This document shows positions 54,881-64,000 of a DNA stretch of 64,000 nt, in pieces; the stretch's first letter is position 1, and every line of letters starts with the position of its first letter. The notes below the pieces were generated by a model. The model was not told where the DNA came from. It saw nothing but the letters and a program-made list of their open reading frames with translations, and did no database searches. Source of the stretch: Euborellia annulipes (Eukaryota > Arthropoda > Insecta > Dermaptera > Anisolabididae); NCBI GenBank assembly GCA_023213315.1, contig JAKCPI010000887.1, positions 1 through 64,000 on the forward strand, read 5' to 3'. The position numbers were made by a program, and so were the translations under genes.

Positions 54881-54965
54881 TAAATAAATTATTGAAACAA
54901 AAAACCTTCTGTTATATACTACATTTAATTCTCTGATAAAATCCTTTTTTAAATTTACGTTCTTT

Positions 54966-55248
54966 CCCAGACAGCCTGGGAATATTGCAGAAATATTGCG
55001 AATCTTGCATAAATTGCCAATATTGAAGGAATATTGCAGCGGCAATATTCCAAGCTAGGAATATTGCAGCATTGGAGCGATATTGTTGCAATATTCCTAT
55101 GTCCGCCTTTTTGTAACATTACAGTAATATTGCGGCAATGTTGCTGTTTGAGCTGCAATATTGCATCAATGTTGCTGCAATATTATCAATATTGAGCAAG
55201 ATTGGCAATATTTCTGCAAAATTGCTGCAATATTCCAGGCTGTCTGGG
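54966..55248. mobile_element. AATATTG-word MITE, uninterrupted 283-bp copy
   Basis: Ends CCCAGACAGCCTGGGAATAT and TATTCCAGGCTGTCTGGG are inverted repeats. The body is almost entirely degenerate GCAATATTGC words, a simple palindromic array rather than a gene. Confidence 0.85.
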
Positions 55249-55390
55249 TTATCTGTTGACCTCTATAGCAAAATGTGTAACTAAAACAGAACATAAAATT
55301 TAAAACTTTTATTTTTTAATAGGAGAATTAAATTCACAAGGTAAAGCATAATGTTTCAACTAGAGCCAACGGTTACCAGTTTAAAATTAA

Positions 55391-55559
55391 TTTTATGTTT
55401 TAATTAAACATGGCAAGTAACTAATTAATTTCGTCCTAATAAAAAAACTACAAAGCACTAACACATTTTATATGATATATTTTTATACAAATATATTTAT
55501 TTTTTTCACTTAAAGGAGAAATTTCATAAAACAATATGGGGGAATTATTAGACTTATTT
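55391..55559. other. Intron DNA
   Basis: AT-rich spacer with nothing recognised. Confidence 0.3.
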
Positions 55560-55740
55560 GATTTTAGCTCGTGGCTAATCGGATAAGCTGCGGATTACGA
55601 ATCTAGAGTTGCTATACATCTTGGGTTCAAATCCCACTTGCCGTGAAAATTATCAAACATTCCGACTGCCTCCTATGTCTCTCTGTTATTGGAGTTAATC
55701 TCTGTTGAGAGATAGGAAAATTAAATTATTCTTCCACTGT
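55560..55740 (+). repeat. tRNA-Arg-like SINE
   Basis: GTGGCTAATCGGATAAGC (A-box), a seven-base anticodon loop TTACGAA giving ACG, and GGGTTCAAATCCCAC (B-box) follow tRNA order. The acceptor stem is not well formed and unrelated sequence continues, so it is a SINE or tRNA pseudogene, not a working tRNA. Confidence 0.6.
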
Positions 55741-57084
55741 CAAAGTTATAAATCCATTTTTTGCCCAATTTCTGAACTGTATATTATTATTAATGGTGCT
55801 GATTTGTTGACATTCATTAAATATGATTTTAGAGAATAATGTAAACTGTAATTTTACTAATCCTGATATACTATGCAAGGGATCGAGTAGGCCGATTATT
55901 ACTTTTATTTGTTAATTTTTCCAACAATTACATCAAATCTATAACTGAGCAGATCCCTCCTCAAGAAAAAATCGATACAAACAAGAAATTAATATGCATT
56001 AGAATGTCATGAAGTGTCAATAAATGACGACGATGCATGCAATCCATTTTTCAATAAATCATCCTTAGCTCTGATACGATTTATTCGATTGTGCGCCATT
56101 CTTATAGATTATATAAGTGAATTTATGTGTGATGGCATTTCACGAGAGCGACTAATTAGCACCCCTTTGGGCCAGGAGACAGGAGAAAGCGGGATTTCGA
56201 ATTTTGAGAAAGGGCCGTGATATTGCGCAAACAAAACGATCGCCTTCGCCTTCTTTGCATCCTTTGTAAGAATCATAACCTGATTTAAAGATTAAAGATA
56301 TATTTATTATTTTTTCACCTTGGATTAAGACCTTTGATTGTCTTTAATCGGCATGAATTACGATAATTATTATTACATTGAGTTGATTTGATTAAAAAAA
56401 ATATTTATGTCCGTCTATATTGTAATAATTTAATCATTAAAGTAGCAAAATATACAATTATTGATAAATCCTTATTAGGAATAGACGTAATTATGACAAG
56501 TTTAAGTACACAATGTCCAAGGTCTTTTCTACTCTGAAATAAAAAAAAAAAAAGGAAATTTTATTGCGCCTTTTTTTCTTCGCCGGTAGTTTCGTACCTG
56601 GTTAGTAAATTTTATTAGGCTTATGAATGGGGTAATAAAAATACTCACAAATCCGTTAATTGAAAATTATAGTGTGCTTATAGAAACTGAGAAGAACAAT
56701 AATCATCAAGAAAAGTTCATTTTATTTTATTTTCAAACTTTTAAAAGACTTCGAAAAAATTTGTATCGAGAGAAGGAAATTGAGATGAAAAGAACTTGAA
56801 TCATTTTTTGGTTTTATGAAACCACGATGCAAGTGAAACTTTTTTCGGATCGTAGGCGTTTAACTGAAAATGTTCAGAAAATTCTTCAATTAAGGGTATT
56901 AAAATCGCGTTTTTAATCTTAACCTAATTATTGGAAAATGGGAATGATAATGGGAAATCAAAAGACGCATGTTAAAAACTGAGAACAATATTTATTTAGT
57001 AATTGAAGATTTGAATCCTTTTAAATTATTTTAAAAATTATATTTTATCAATTTAAAAATTTAATAATTAAATCTCACAATTAT
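55741..57084. other. Probable cnc intron, no exon recognised
   Basis: A GC-richer stretch at 56020-56280 looks non-repetitive (AGCACCCCTTTGGGCCAGG, CGATCGCCTTCGCC). Its plus-strand frame has no domain. Confidence 0.3.
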
Positions 57085-57245
57085 TTTTTTATAATTCGTC
57101 ATATATATTAAATTTCAACTTTCCTATTTTTGTCGTCACGGCTTGTGACGTCATAACTTGTAGCGTCACGGCTTGTAACGCGACATGCTGATAGAAGAGC
57201 GAAAAAATTTGAGGCCATCAAATAAAAGTTCCACTTTAAAAAAAA
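57085..57245. repeat. Dispersed repeat with TGACGTCA words, partner at 63297
   Basis: CATATATATTAAATTTCAAC, CACGGCTTGTGACGTCATAA and AACGCGACATGCTGATAGAA are shared. Repeated CGTCACGGC units alternate with a CRE-like palindrome. Confidence 0.75.
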
Positions 57246-58027
57246 AACTTGCTCTTTTAGTTTGGAATTAATTTTGTATTTATTTAAGGGACTAAATAAA
57301 TTTAAATACACAACGGGACAAATCGAGGAAGCTATTTATTTGTCCGGTTTCAAATAGCCAGGCTAATCCGAGGAAGCGATTAACCAGGTATTGGAAAATT
57401 ATTTATTAACTCACCGACTCCAGGCTATTCAAATATTTTTTATTCCTTTGTTCGGAATATTTCTCATATTTATTGGTGGATGTTGCGAAGTAAAAAGAAA
57501 ATTTTCATATTTATTTAATCAACAGTTAAGGGGGGAATATTATTCGTCTCTTAAAAACGTTAATTAAATTTGACAATGATTATTTAAAGTCATCCTTTTT
57601 CAGTCAATTACCATTGATTTGACACCTTTCATAATTCCCTCTATCAAAACAATTTTTTGAAATTAATTCTCATCTTAAACTGTGAAAATTCCATTTCCCC
57701 TCTCGATTGACTTGATGATGAGCACTTTTTACTTTTTTTCCTTTTTTACGGGATGAGGAAGAAGGACGTTGTGCAAGATTTTGTCACTTGAACGCCAATC
57801 CCGTTTGAGCGCGTAGGCGCCGGCACCGGCACCGTCAATTGTGCGCAGCGCAGCATCTGTTGGGTTGTTGCTGTTCGTGGGAAAACCACCCGCTTAGTTA
57901 ATTGATTCACTAATTAACGTCTACACCACACACTGTATCACCGATAAAAAACCCATTTGTTTAAATGAGTACTTGGATTAGGTAATAATCCGCGTTTTTC
58001 TTCGAGACACAGCTGCGCGCTTTTGTC
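57246..58027. other. No gene recognised; GC-richer end
   Basis: 57780-57900 has GCGCCGGCACCGGCACCG and GTGCGCAGCGCAGC, GC-rich for this window. A (TC)n run lies at about 58028-58058. Confidence 0.35.
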
Positions 58028-58062
<35 letters not shown>

Positions 58063-58339
58063 GTTCTCTCTTCTGGCCGCCATCACTGCAACCATCATTA
58101 GTCATAAACGGGGAGAATCCATTTTTCCATTGTATTCTTATTAAGCAGAGCCCCCCGGTTTGGGTTCCATAAATCTTGTTTCGTTCTCCCCCAACTTTTT
58201 CGGTCTGTCTGTCTCGGGAGACCCCAGTGCCAGGAAATGAGTTCAGTCCCGAGGGATTCTAAATAGGGAAGGGGATCAAAAAACTGAAAACCCCGCTGCG
58301 TCCAATTGGATCGACCCGTGGCAAAAGAACCCCAGTAAG

Positions 58340-58395
58340 CATCATGGCAGTCGGAGTTTCCGATTGGCCAAACAATAGGCCGCCATCTTGCACTA
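58340..58395 (-). promoter_or_regulatory. Promoter-like site pair: inverted CCAAT and YY1-type motif
   Basis: CCGATTGGCC (58361-58370) is an inverted CCAAT box. GGCCGCCATCTTG (58378-58390) is the reverse of AAGATGGCGGC, the YY1 core-promoter motif. A 100-residue minus-strand frame (58098-58400) starts at an ATG just upstream of that motif on its strand, but I do not recognise the protein. Promoter activity is inferred. Confidence 0.35.
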
Positions 58396-58984
58396 ATCAC
58401 TCCACTTCAGATCCAATGGAGTGTTTCTCTTCGCTCTCTTCGAACCCTGATCCTTTTTTTTTAGGACTCGCAAAAAATGTCGATTTAATTATAGTTCACA
58501 AGAATAGAAGGGAGAGAGACCCTCGGACAAAAAATTTTTCTTTTTTTTTTTTTTGTCGATGTTTTGATGTATGAATTACACTCTTCATCAGGATTCTTCT
58601 TGAAAATTACTCTCTCATATTAATATTCAGATCCCACCACATTCCTTTTTTTTATATTCACTAGCCGCGGCGCTTTTAATAATAAGGCAAATTATTTTAT
58701 TTAAATATAATACCAAATGTTGATGCAATCTGGATAAGTAAAATATTAAATTGAAAAGGCTACTCAAAACATTCCTATAATTTAGTGTTTAGGAATTATA
58801 GAGTTGATAATTGGCAAAAAGATGTCCTTCTTCAAGTAAAGGTGAAATGATGATTCTATTTTTTTACTTTTTACTTTAAAATGCTGACAAATTCGCGCCT
58901 AGCTTCGCCCCGTCCCTGGACCCTCCCCTGGCCTGCGGCGGGCCCTAGCCTTTTCTTCATTATAAAAAGAATTTTTTTTTTTTT
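58396..58984. other. No gene recognised; decayed hammerhead-family fragment
   Basis: 58545-58592 on the minus strand reads CTGATGA ... AAAACATCGAC, with G12 lost. A GC-richer patch sits at 58895-58945. Confidence 0.35.
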
Positions 58985-59385
58985 TGGTATCCAAATGGCT
59001 TAAATAAAATCATTGGACTGCCTGGGATCCGAACCCGCGACTTTTGGTTAGCACGCTAACCCCTACTCCAAGCCCCGAGGGCTAAAAAGAAAATTATTAT
59101 TACTACTATTCCAATCCAGGGCCTGCTTGAGGATTTGTTTACATTCATAGAATACAAAAAATCCAAAGAATACATAGATATTTATCTATACATTTCTTAA
59201 GGGAGAAATCGTAACTTTAGGAATTAATTAACAACTCAAAAAGTTATAGGAATTTCGGAACCCGAGTATTTTTCTTGATCACTCCATAACTCGACTGCAA
59301 ATTTTGTTTCAAAATTTCAAAGAGAAGTTGGTCAAACAGAGCGTGACAGACGGACACTCCTCTATTATTATATTAATATATAGAT
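58985..59385 (-). repeat. tRNA-derived SINE family B head plus linked repeat
   Basis: The minus strand has a TTAGCGTGCTAACC arm and the B-box CGGGTTCGGATCCC. The linked part (59095-59385) contains GAGGATTTGTTTACATTCA, GGAGAAATCGTAACTTTAGG and GCGTGACAGACGGAC, all repeated at 60.57-61.0 kb. Confidence 0.7.
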
Positions 59386-59779
59386 TTTAAAAACTTTACT
59401 GATCAATTTTATTTAAAAAAATCTTTCTTTTTCTTGGCTTGGACGATAGTCCGTTTGGCCAGCTAGCACAAAAATCAAAATCTAAATAAAACAAAATTAA
59501 TTTTTTTTTTTTTTATTTAATAAAAGTTAATATACCATATAAAATAGCATGTAAAATTATATAATTGAACACCTAAACATTTATTATTTTTTTTACTGAT
59601 AAAAGTGATCTTTTATTCATTTTTTTTTCTCATGCATTTAATATCTAAAAAGTGTTGGGACCACCCGTGAGAGTCGATTAGGCGAAATTTAACAAAAGAA
59701 AATTTTTTTTATTTTTATTTCAATTGAAATATAGAAAAATTTGTAGATTTGACAGTCGGACTGACGGAGGGAGGAGACA
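59386..59779. other. No gene recognised; AT-rich
   Basis: T- and A-runs only. Confidence 0.3.
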
Positions 59780-60295
59780 TTTAATTTAAATCGGCTAAAA
59801 TGATCGGCGATGTTGATGGTGACTAATGATATCGCTGTCAGGAGATAGGTTCAGATACATGATGCATTGCTTGTAAACATCCACCTTCTGATTGGTCGCG
59901 TTCTCAACACCAGAGAGACAGGATTTAACGAATCATCTGGCTGCTTTTCAGATTTGAATGAGAAATCTTGTGACTTTTTCTAAGAATTCCGTTTCATTTC
60001 GATTTTTGTCCTCGTCGTCGTTTTTCAACAAGATTTCAAGGTCCGTCTTAGAAATTGTTTAGAAGACACAGACAGCAGCAGCATTCCGGCACGCGTTTCA
60101 TTCGAATACCAAGTCGATGTTTCTTCAAACCACTCACCAAGATTTCTCTTAAATCTCTATAATCCATCAAATTTTGAGTAAATATTTATTTATTTTTTTG
60201 TTTTGAAAATTTCCGATTTTTTTTATTAATAGAACAAATTTAAATATGACTACCTCCGACGACTCGCCTGAGGTGGACCCTCACCTTTTCTTAAT
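59780..60295 (+). promoter_or_regulatory. Possible alternative promoter and first exon, unproven
   Basis: A non-repetitive, GC-richer stretch with an inverted CCAAT box CTGATTGG (59888-59895). It then runs through ACAGACAGCAGCAGCATTCC and ends TTTTGA/GTAAAT. A possible 55-base GT-AG intron (60178-60232, closing TTTTTTTTATTAATAG) precedes an ATG (60246) opening MTTSDDSPEV. CNC genes often have internal promoters, so an alternative cnc start is conceivable, but splice sites are weak and the frame ends after 19 residues. Confidence 0.25.
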
Positions 60296-61010
60296 TTTTT
60301 TTTAAACACTCACACATTTTTCTCATTCACACTCACACTCACACACACATTCACACAGTCTTTTCGGCAACTCAGGCCATAGAAGACTTTTTGGATATCC
60401 GTTATTGATTAATATACATATTTGGGCATTCTTATTTAAGCCATTTGGTATCCAAATTGCTTAAATAAAATCATCGGACTGCCTGGAGTCCGAACCCGCG
60501 ACGTTTGGTATATGAGGTTAGCACGCTAACCTCTACGCCATGCCCCGAGGGCAAGAAAATTTTTAATACTACGTATTCCAATCTAGTGCCTCCTTGAGGA
60601 TTTGTTTACATTCACAGAATACATCAATGAAAAGAATATCCAATGGGAGAAATCGTAACTTTAGAAATTAATAACTTAAAAATGAAATGATAGGAAAAAA
60701 ATAAATGGTGAAATCTTTAGCTGAACCTTAACCGTATATTCAACATAATTATTCCTTTTAAGACAGAGGAGCTATTCAAGCCGCTAAACTTTTTCGTGCA
60801 TGCCTTTCTACCCTGCCACTATAGACACATGATTAGTAAGACCGTGTCACGTCAAAAGTTATAGGAATTTTGGGAGGTATTTTTCCTGGACCTCGTCCTC
60901 TATAAGCGTGCAAAATTCGAAAATTCCAACGGAAAGTTGGCAAAACAGATCGTGACAGACCGACAGACGGACTATCCGCTATTATATACTGGTATATAGT
61001 TTAGAGGGAG
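60296..61010 (-). repeat. SINE family B, best-preserved copy, plus linked repeat
   Basis: The minus strand reads GGCATGGCGTAGAGGTTAGC (A-box), CGCGGGTTCGGACTCC (B-box), the ATTTAAGC/GCTTAAAT hairpin, GGCAACTCAGGCC and a GTGTGAGTGTGAG tract. The 60565-61010 block repeats 59095-59385. Confidence 0.75.
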
Positions 61011-61084
61011 GTGGATAGCTGAGTAGATCTTGTAGTAAGAAATAAAGAAAAGAGCGAATGCAGTTATTATTTTTATTTGGTTTA

Positions 61085-61130
61085 TTAGCGCCGACGTTTC
61101 AGTCAGATATGCGACCATCCTCAGAGCTGA
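61085..61130 (-). ncRNA. Hammerhead ribozyme-like motif
   Basis: Minus strand: CTGAGGA (N7 is G), stem GGTC-GCATATCT-GACT, GAAAC directly followed by GTC, then GGCGCT. Invariant residues and the GUC triplet are all present. Helix III is two pairs without a loop, as at 12.66 kb. Confidence 0.55.
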
Positions 61131-62352
61131 AGTGTGTCAAAGAAATATGAATGGTCTAAAAAAATTTTTTTTACCACATACCATTTAAAAAAGAGACAAA
61201 ACAAAATTTTAAAATATTTGCTTCGATCTGGTTTTTAGCAAAATACTATATAAAATTAGCAATATTTTTTTTTGAGACGATTATCTAGCATATTAATTAA
61301 TTGAGATTCTATGTCAGAAACAGAATCCATCTTAACTGATGTTTCAGAGCTGAAGTAAATGTCAACATCGCTACCCCGAGACAAATGATAATATGTTTTA
61401 AAAATATTTTTTTAGATAACGGCCTGCTAAAATATTCCTATTTTAAATAACTTTAAAAAAAATTCTACGAGAACACATAATTTCTTTCTCTGCATTAGAA
61501 ACTTCGGAATTGGGTTGTTTTAAAAAATGCAACTTGTTAAATTTTTTTTTGTCTTAACTATTAAATAAAGATTAAGAATTTAACGATAAGAAAAAATAAA
61601 TCTAAAATGACCGAAAACAAAAAACACTCACCAGGAGAGAAGCGAGGAAGCCGCAGCAGCAGCAGCAAACACCCCGGATTGAGACCCTGACGCACTCTGA
61701 CCAAATTCCGGGCCATGACAAGTCCAGTTGGCCGTCTTGAGCATGACATTACGCTTTCGAAAAGGCCCAGTAACCCTTGGCCAAACACTATCCTATAAAT
61801 ATAAACAAACTGTGTGCATGAGTAGTAGTAAATATAGTCTGCTATCAGCTCATTCATGCCGGGATTGGGATGGAACCCGACTTCCTGCACACAATTCCTG
61901 TCGATTCATCTAGGAATTCGGAACCGCGAGCCATTTCTAGCTGACTAGGATGATTTTCACAAAATACGCCCTATTCAATACAGGCCAGCCGAACAAATTA
62001 TGTTTACTCTATTTTTTTTTTCACAGAACAAACTGTTTGTTTTGATCTTATTAGATAATGAAAGATTTTGATACAAACGTTTTGCATAAAAAGGGCCAAT
62101 TTTTTATAATTAGTAATTTTTTTTTCTAAATAACTACTAAACTTTCAAACAATCAACAAAAAATTAGTTTTGATTTAATAATTTTTAAAATATCTTTTTT
62201 TTTTATAAAAAAATCATTCCTTTTACTTTATATAGTAAAAGTTTTTTTTGAGCAAAATTTTTTCTGGATTTGTAAGTAATGATCATTTATTTATACCAGA
62301 TTTCAAGTTATTCCATACGAGAGATCAGGGTTGGCGATTCGATTGGCTTCCC
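61131..62352. other. No gene recognised
   Basis: A GC-richer patch at 61630-61930 includes (GCA)n at about 61650-61668. A minus-strand frame (61561-61890) spans it without a recognised domain. The rest is AT-rich. Confidence 0.35.
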
Positions 62353-62560
62353 GAGTAAAAATGATCGAGCGATCCACACGCCCGAAGCAGGACTGCATAA
62401 TGCATCTTTAGGGATACACACGCCCGCACCAGAGACACACATTTTTCCTCTGGTCACTTTAGATCTACTGTGCGGGCGTGTGTATCCCTGTGTGTCCCTA
62501 AAGGTTCACTATGCAGACCTGCTGCGTCCCTCGATCATTTTTAATCATTTTTACTCGGGT
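62353..62560. repeat. GC-rich foldback repeat
   Basis: GGGATACACACGCCCGCAC (62411-62429) is followed, 40 bases later, by its perfect reverse complement (to 62488). Outer arms CCCGAGTAAAAATGATCGAG and its inverse extend the palindrome to about 205 bp. The frame across it is not a gene. Confidence 0.85.
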
Positions 62561-62816
62561 TTTGTCTCTAACCAACTATGGATAAAAAGGAAACTTGGAA
62601 ATGTCAATTTATTAATTTATTAAATTGATACTGACGACCGTAGGCACTAGTTGAAACTTCAAGTTGAAAATTCCCTATATAAAAAGTTTTTTTCTTTAAA
62701 AGATTGGTTCATTTTGTTAAGATATTTTTATTATAAATCTGTGATTTAAAAAACTTGTAATGACGGTATTAATGAATGTGGTTGTTCCCTTTTTGTAATG
62801 TTTGAATTTTTTAGGC

Positions 62817-62850
62817 CTGATGATGGTTCAATATGTAACCGAAACTGTTT
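62817..62850 (+). ncRNA. Hammerhead ribozyme-like motif
   Basis: CTGATGA, stem GGTT-CAATATGT-AACC, GAAAC, then TGTTT, where AC/GT gives a minimal helix III. AATGTT upstream can pair with AACATT downstream, though not immediately at the core. Confidence 0.45.
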
Positions 62851-62974
62851 AACATTTCCAATGTCAGTCGTCTCTCTTTAAATTTCCTATATTAAATATT
62901 GTCTAATTATATAAAAATTCCGAATAGATAGTCTACATTGAGATTGCCAATATTCTCATATAGAAAATTTTTTC
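62851..62974. other. Spacer, nothing recognised
   Basis: AT-rich DNA between the ribozyme-like motif and a SINE head. Confidence 0.3.
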
Positions 62975-63053
62975 TCGCTTGGGGACGGGAAGCGAACCCG
63001 GAATTCCGGTGCGAGAAGCTAGTGTCTTCCCACTGATCCACGGCTCCCGGGCA
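62975..63053 (-). repeat. tRNA-derived SINE family A head
   Basis: Minus strand: GCCCGGGAGCCGTGGATCAG, then TCTCGCACCGGAATTCC and the B-box GGGTTCGCTTCCC, matching the head at 27180. Confidence 0.75.
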
Positions 63054-63296
63054 AAATTGAATAATTAAATCTTAACAAGGCCCTCGGGGGGGGGGGGGTG
63101 GGGAAGGGGATTATTTTTTTATAATTCGCCAATTGATACCAAATGGCTATTGAGATGCCAGGACCTCATAAGATGATGGTTATGTAATTAGCGGAACGAC
63201 GTCTTAGATGGCTTAGTTGCGAAGAGGCTATGCGTGTGTGTGGAGTGTGAATTGAGAAAATGTGAAGTTTTTTTAAAAAAAAAAAAAAAAAATCTT
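63054..63296 (-). repeat. G-run and fragment of SINE family B
   Basis: A GGGGGGGGGGTGGGG run, then (minus strand) CACTCCACACACACGC, GCAACTAAGCCATC and ATAGCCATTTGGTATC, as in family B. Confidence 0.5.
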
Positions 63297-63475
63297 GGAC
63301 AATTATTTTTTTATAATCGCCATATATATTAAATTTCAACTTTCTTATTTTTAGTCGTCATGGCTTGTAGCATCACGGCCTTTGACGTCACGGCCTGTAA
63401 CGCGACATGCTGATAGAAGACTGAGAAAATTTGAGGCCATCAAATAAAATTTCCATCTTAAAAACTTTAATGTGA
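63297..63475. repeat. Second copy of the TGACGTCA repeat
   Basis: Shares CATATATATTAAATTTCAAC, TTTGACGTCACGGCC and AACGCGACATGCTGATAGAA with 57085-57245. Confidence 0.75.
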
Positions 63476-64000
63476 AATATCTCAAATCCCAGTAGCCGAC
63501 GCTTGACACACTAATGAAAACAGGGTCCAAATAGGGATGCAAAAGTCGACTCTGGCTTTTAGTCAAGAATCGATCTTTTACTTAAAATAATCGACTTTTT
63601 AGAATCGATTCTCATTGTTCGACTTCGACTTTTTTCTTACAATAGTTAGTATTCGATGGTAATATATAGAGTTTGTAAGGTTTTCATTGATTGACTTTCA
63701 TCTTCCCTTTAAAACCTACGCATACACATCAATCAACACGCTTTCTAAGATCGGTTAGTGAACATATGTGGCATTCTTAATTCCTCAATTTTCATGTTTT
63801 ATTTTGATACTCAACTTTCATATTTTATTTTAATGTTCGGTGCCATATCTCGTGCAATTTCTGGATAGAATATTCTTATATAAAAATATTGGAAACAATA
63901 TTTGGGTGTGTTGTATTTAATAAAATGTTTAAATACTTAATAAATCTTATATTATAAATAAATTAAATATATATAATATTTACTGAGTATCTCCTAAGCA
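63476..64000. repeat. TCGA-rich transposon end, then AT-rich DNA
   Basis: TAGGGATGCAAAAGTCGACT and the following AAGAATCGATC / AGAATCGATTCTC words resemble the inverted ends of the element at 22441-23335. The last 350 bases hold nothing recognised. Confidence 0.45.

Larger units (their letters stand above)
54705..55390. repeat. Hammerhead-family palindrome interrupted by an AATATTG MITE
   Basis: The inner palindrome (54770-54930) has arms of about 65 bp (AACACAAGGTTTTTTGTTTC and inverse) around a 40-base loop. The outer left arm (GGTAACCATTGGCTCTAG) is matched at 55360-55390 (CTAGAGCCAACGGTTACC), beyond the inserted MITE. Confidence 0.75.

Noticed and set aside
55560..55640. Functional tRNA-Arg gene
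   Set aside because: Boxes and anticodon loop fit, but the acceptor stem does not pair well and the sequence continues as in a SINE.
58098..58400. 100-residue minus-strand frame as a confirmed gene
   Set aside because: No recognised domain or transcript evidence; kept only as context for the promoter-like motif.
1..64000. CRISPR arrays, prokaryotic operons or phage
   Set aside because: Repeats are dispersed or microsatellite, with no regular spacers, and the genes are eukaryotic exons and transposons.

Overview
The window is animal nuclear DNA: AT-rich, intron-bearing and dominated by transposable elements and microsatellites. I found no bacterial-style operon, CRISPR array or intact rRNA gene. 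The only host gene I can support is cap-n-collar / NRF (NFE2L family). One exon encodes the Neh2-type DLG region (46514-46693, +) and a second encodes most of the Keap1-binding ETGE motif (53820-53916, +). The wording of the DLG exon (VLWKQDVDLG) and the transposon set suggest an arthropod, possibly a crustacean or chelicerate; this is inference. No other exon of the gene was recognised, so the flanking introns must be very long.

Layout. 1-3110: minus-strand Ty3/gypsy element (pol, gag, primer-binding site, edge of the 5' LTR), followed by a tandem repeat. 4-20 kb: many copies of a roughly 700-bp repeat with a terminal hairpin at each end and an internal CA/CCCA microsatellite, here called Hel-like because it resembles Helentron/DINE-type non-autonomous elements. 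Two copies are nested in an older foldback and two lie head to tail. Two LINE 3' ends lie near 4.5-5.6 kb. 20-40 kb: tRNA-derived SINEs, hAT-type MITEs, foldback elements, a 286-bp tandem duplication and a few non-repetitive islands. 41.9-43.7 kb: a three-level nest, with a frameshifted mariner inside a palindromic element inside a MITE made of degenerate AATATTG words. 45.2-46.2 kb: a PIF/Harbinger-like MITE just upstream of the first cnc exon. 46.7-53.8 kb: the cnc intron, carrying hammerhead-like palindromes, nested hAT MITEs and a 5S-rRNA-like SINE. 54-64 kb: more nested MITEs, SINEs and two promoter-like islands near 58.4 and 59.9 kb.

Most interesting signal: at least eleven places carry the conserved hammerhead ribozyme core (CTGANGA, a short stem-loop, then GAAA), mostly inside or beside palindromic repeats and on both strands. 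Two intact sense-strand cores lie in the cnc intron between the DLG and ETGE exons. Hammerhead motifs are known from Penelope-like retroelements and retrozymes, but no Penelope reverse transcriptase was recognised here, so the palindromic carriers may be a non-autonomous family. All structure calls were made by eye and need covariance-model searches and cleavage tests.
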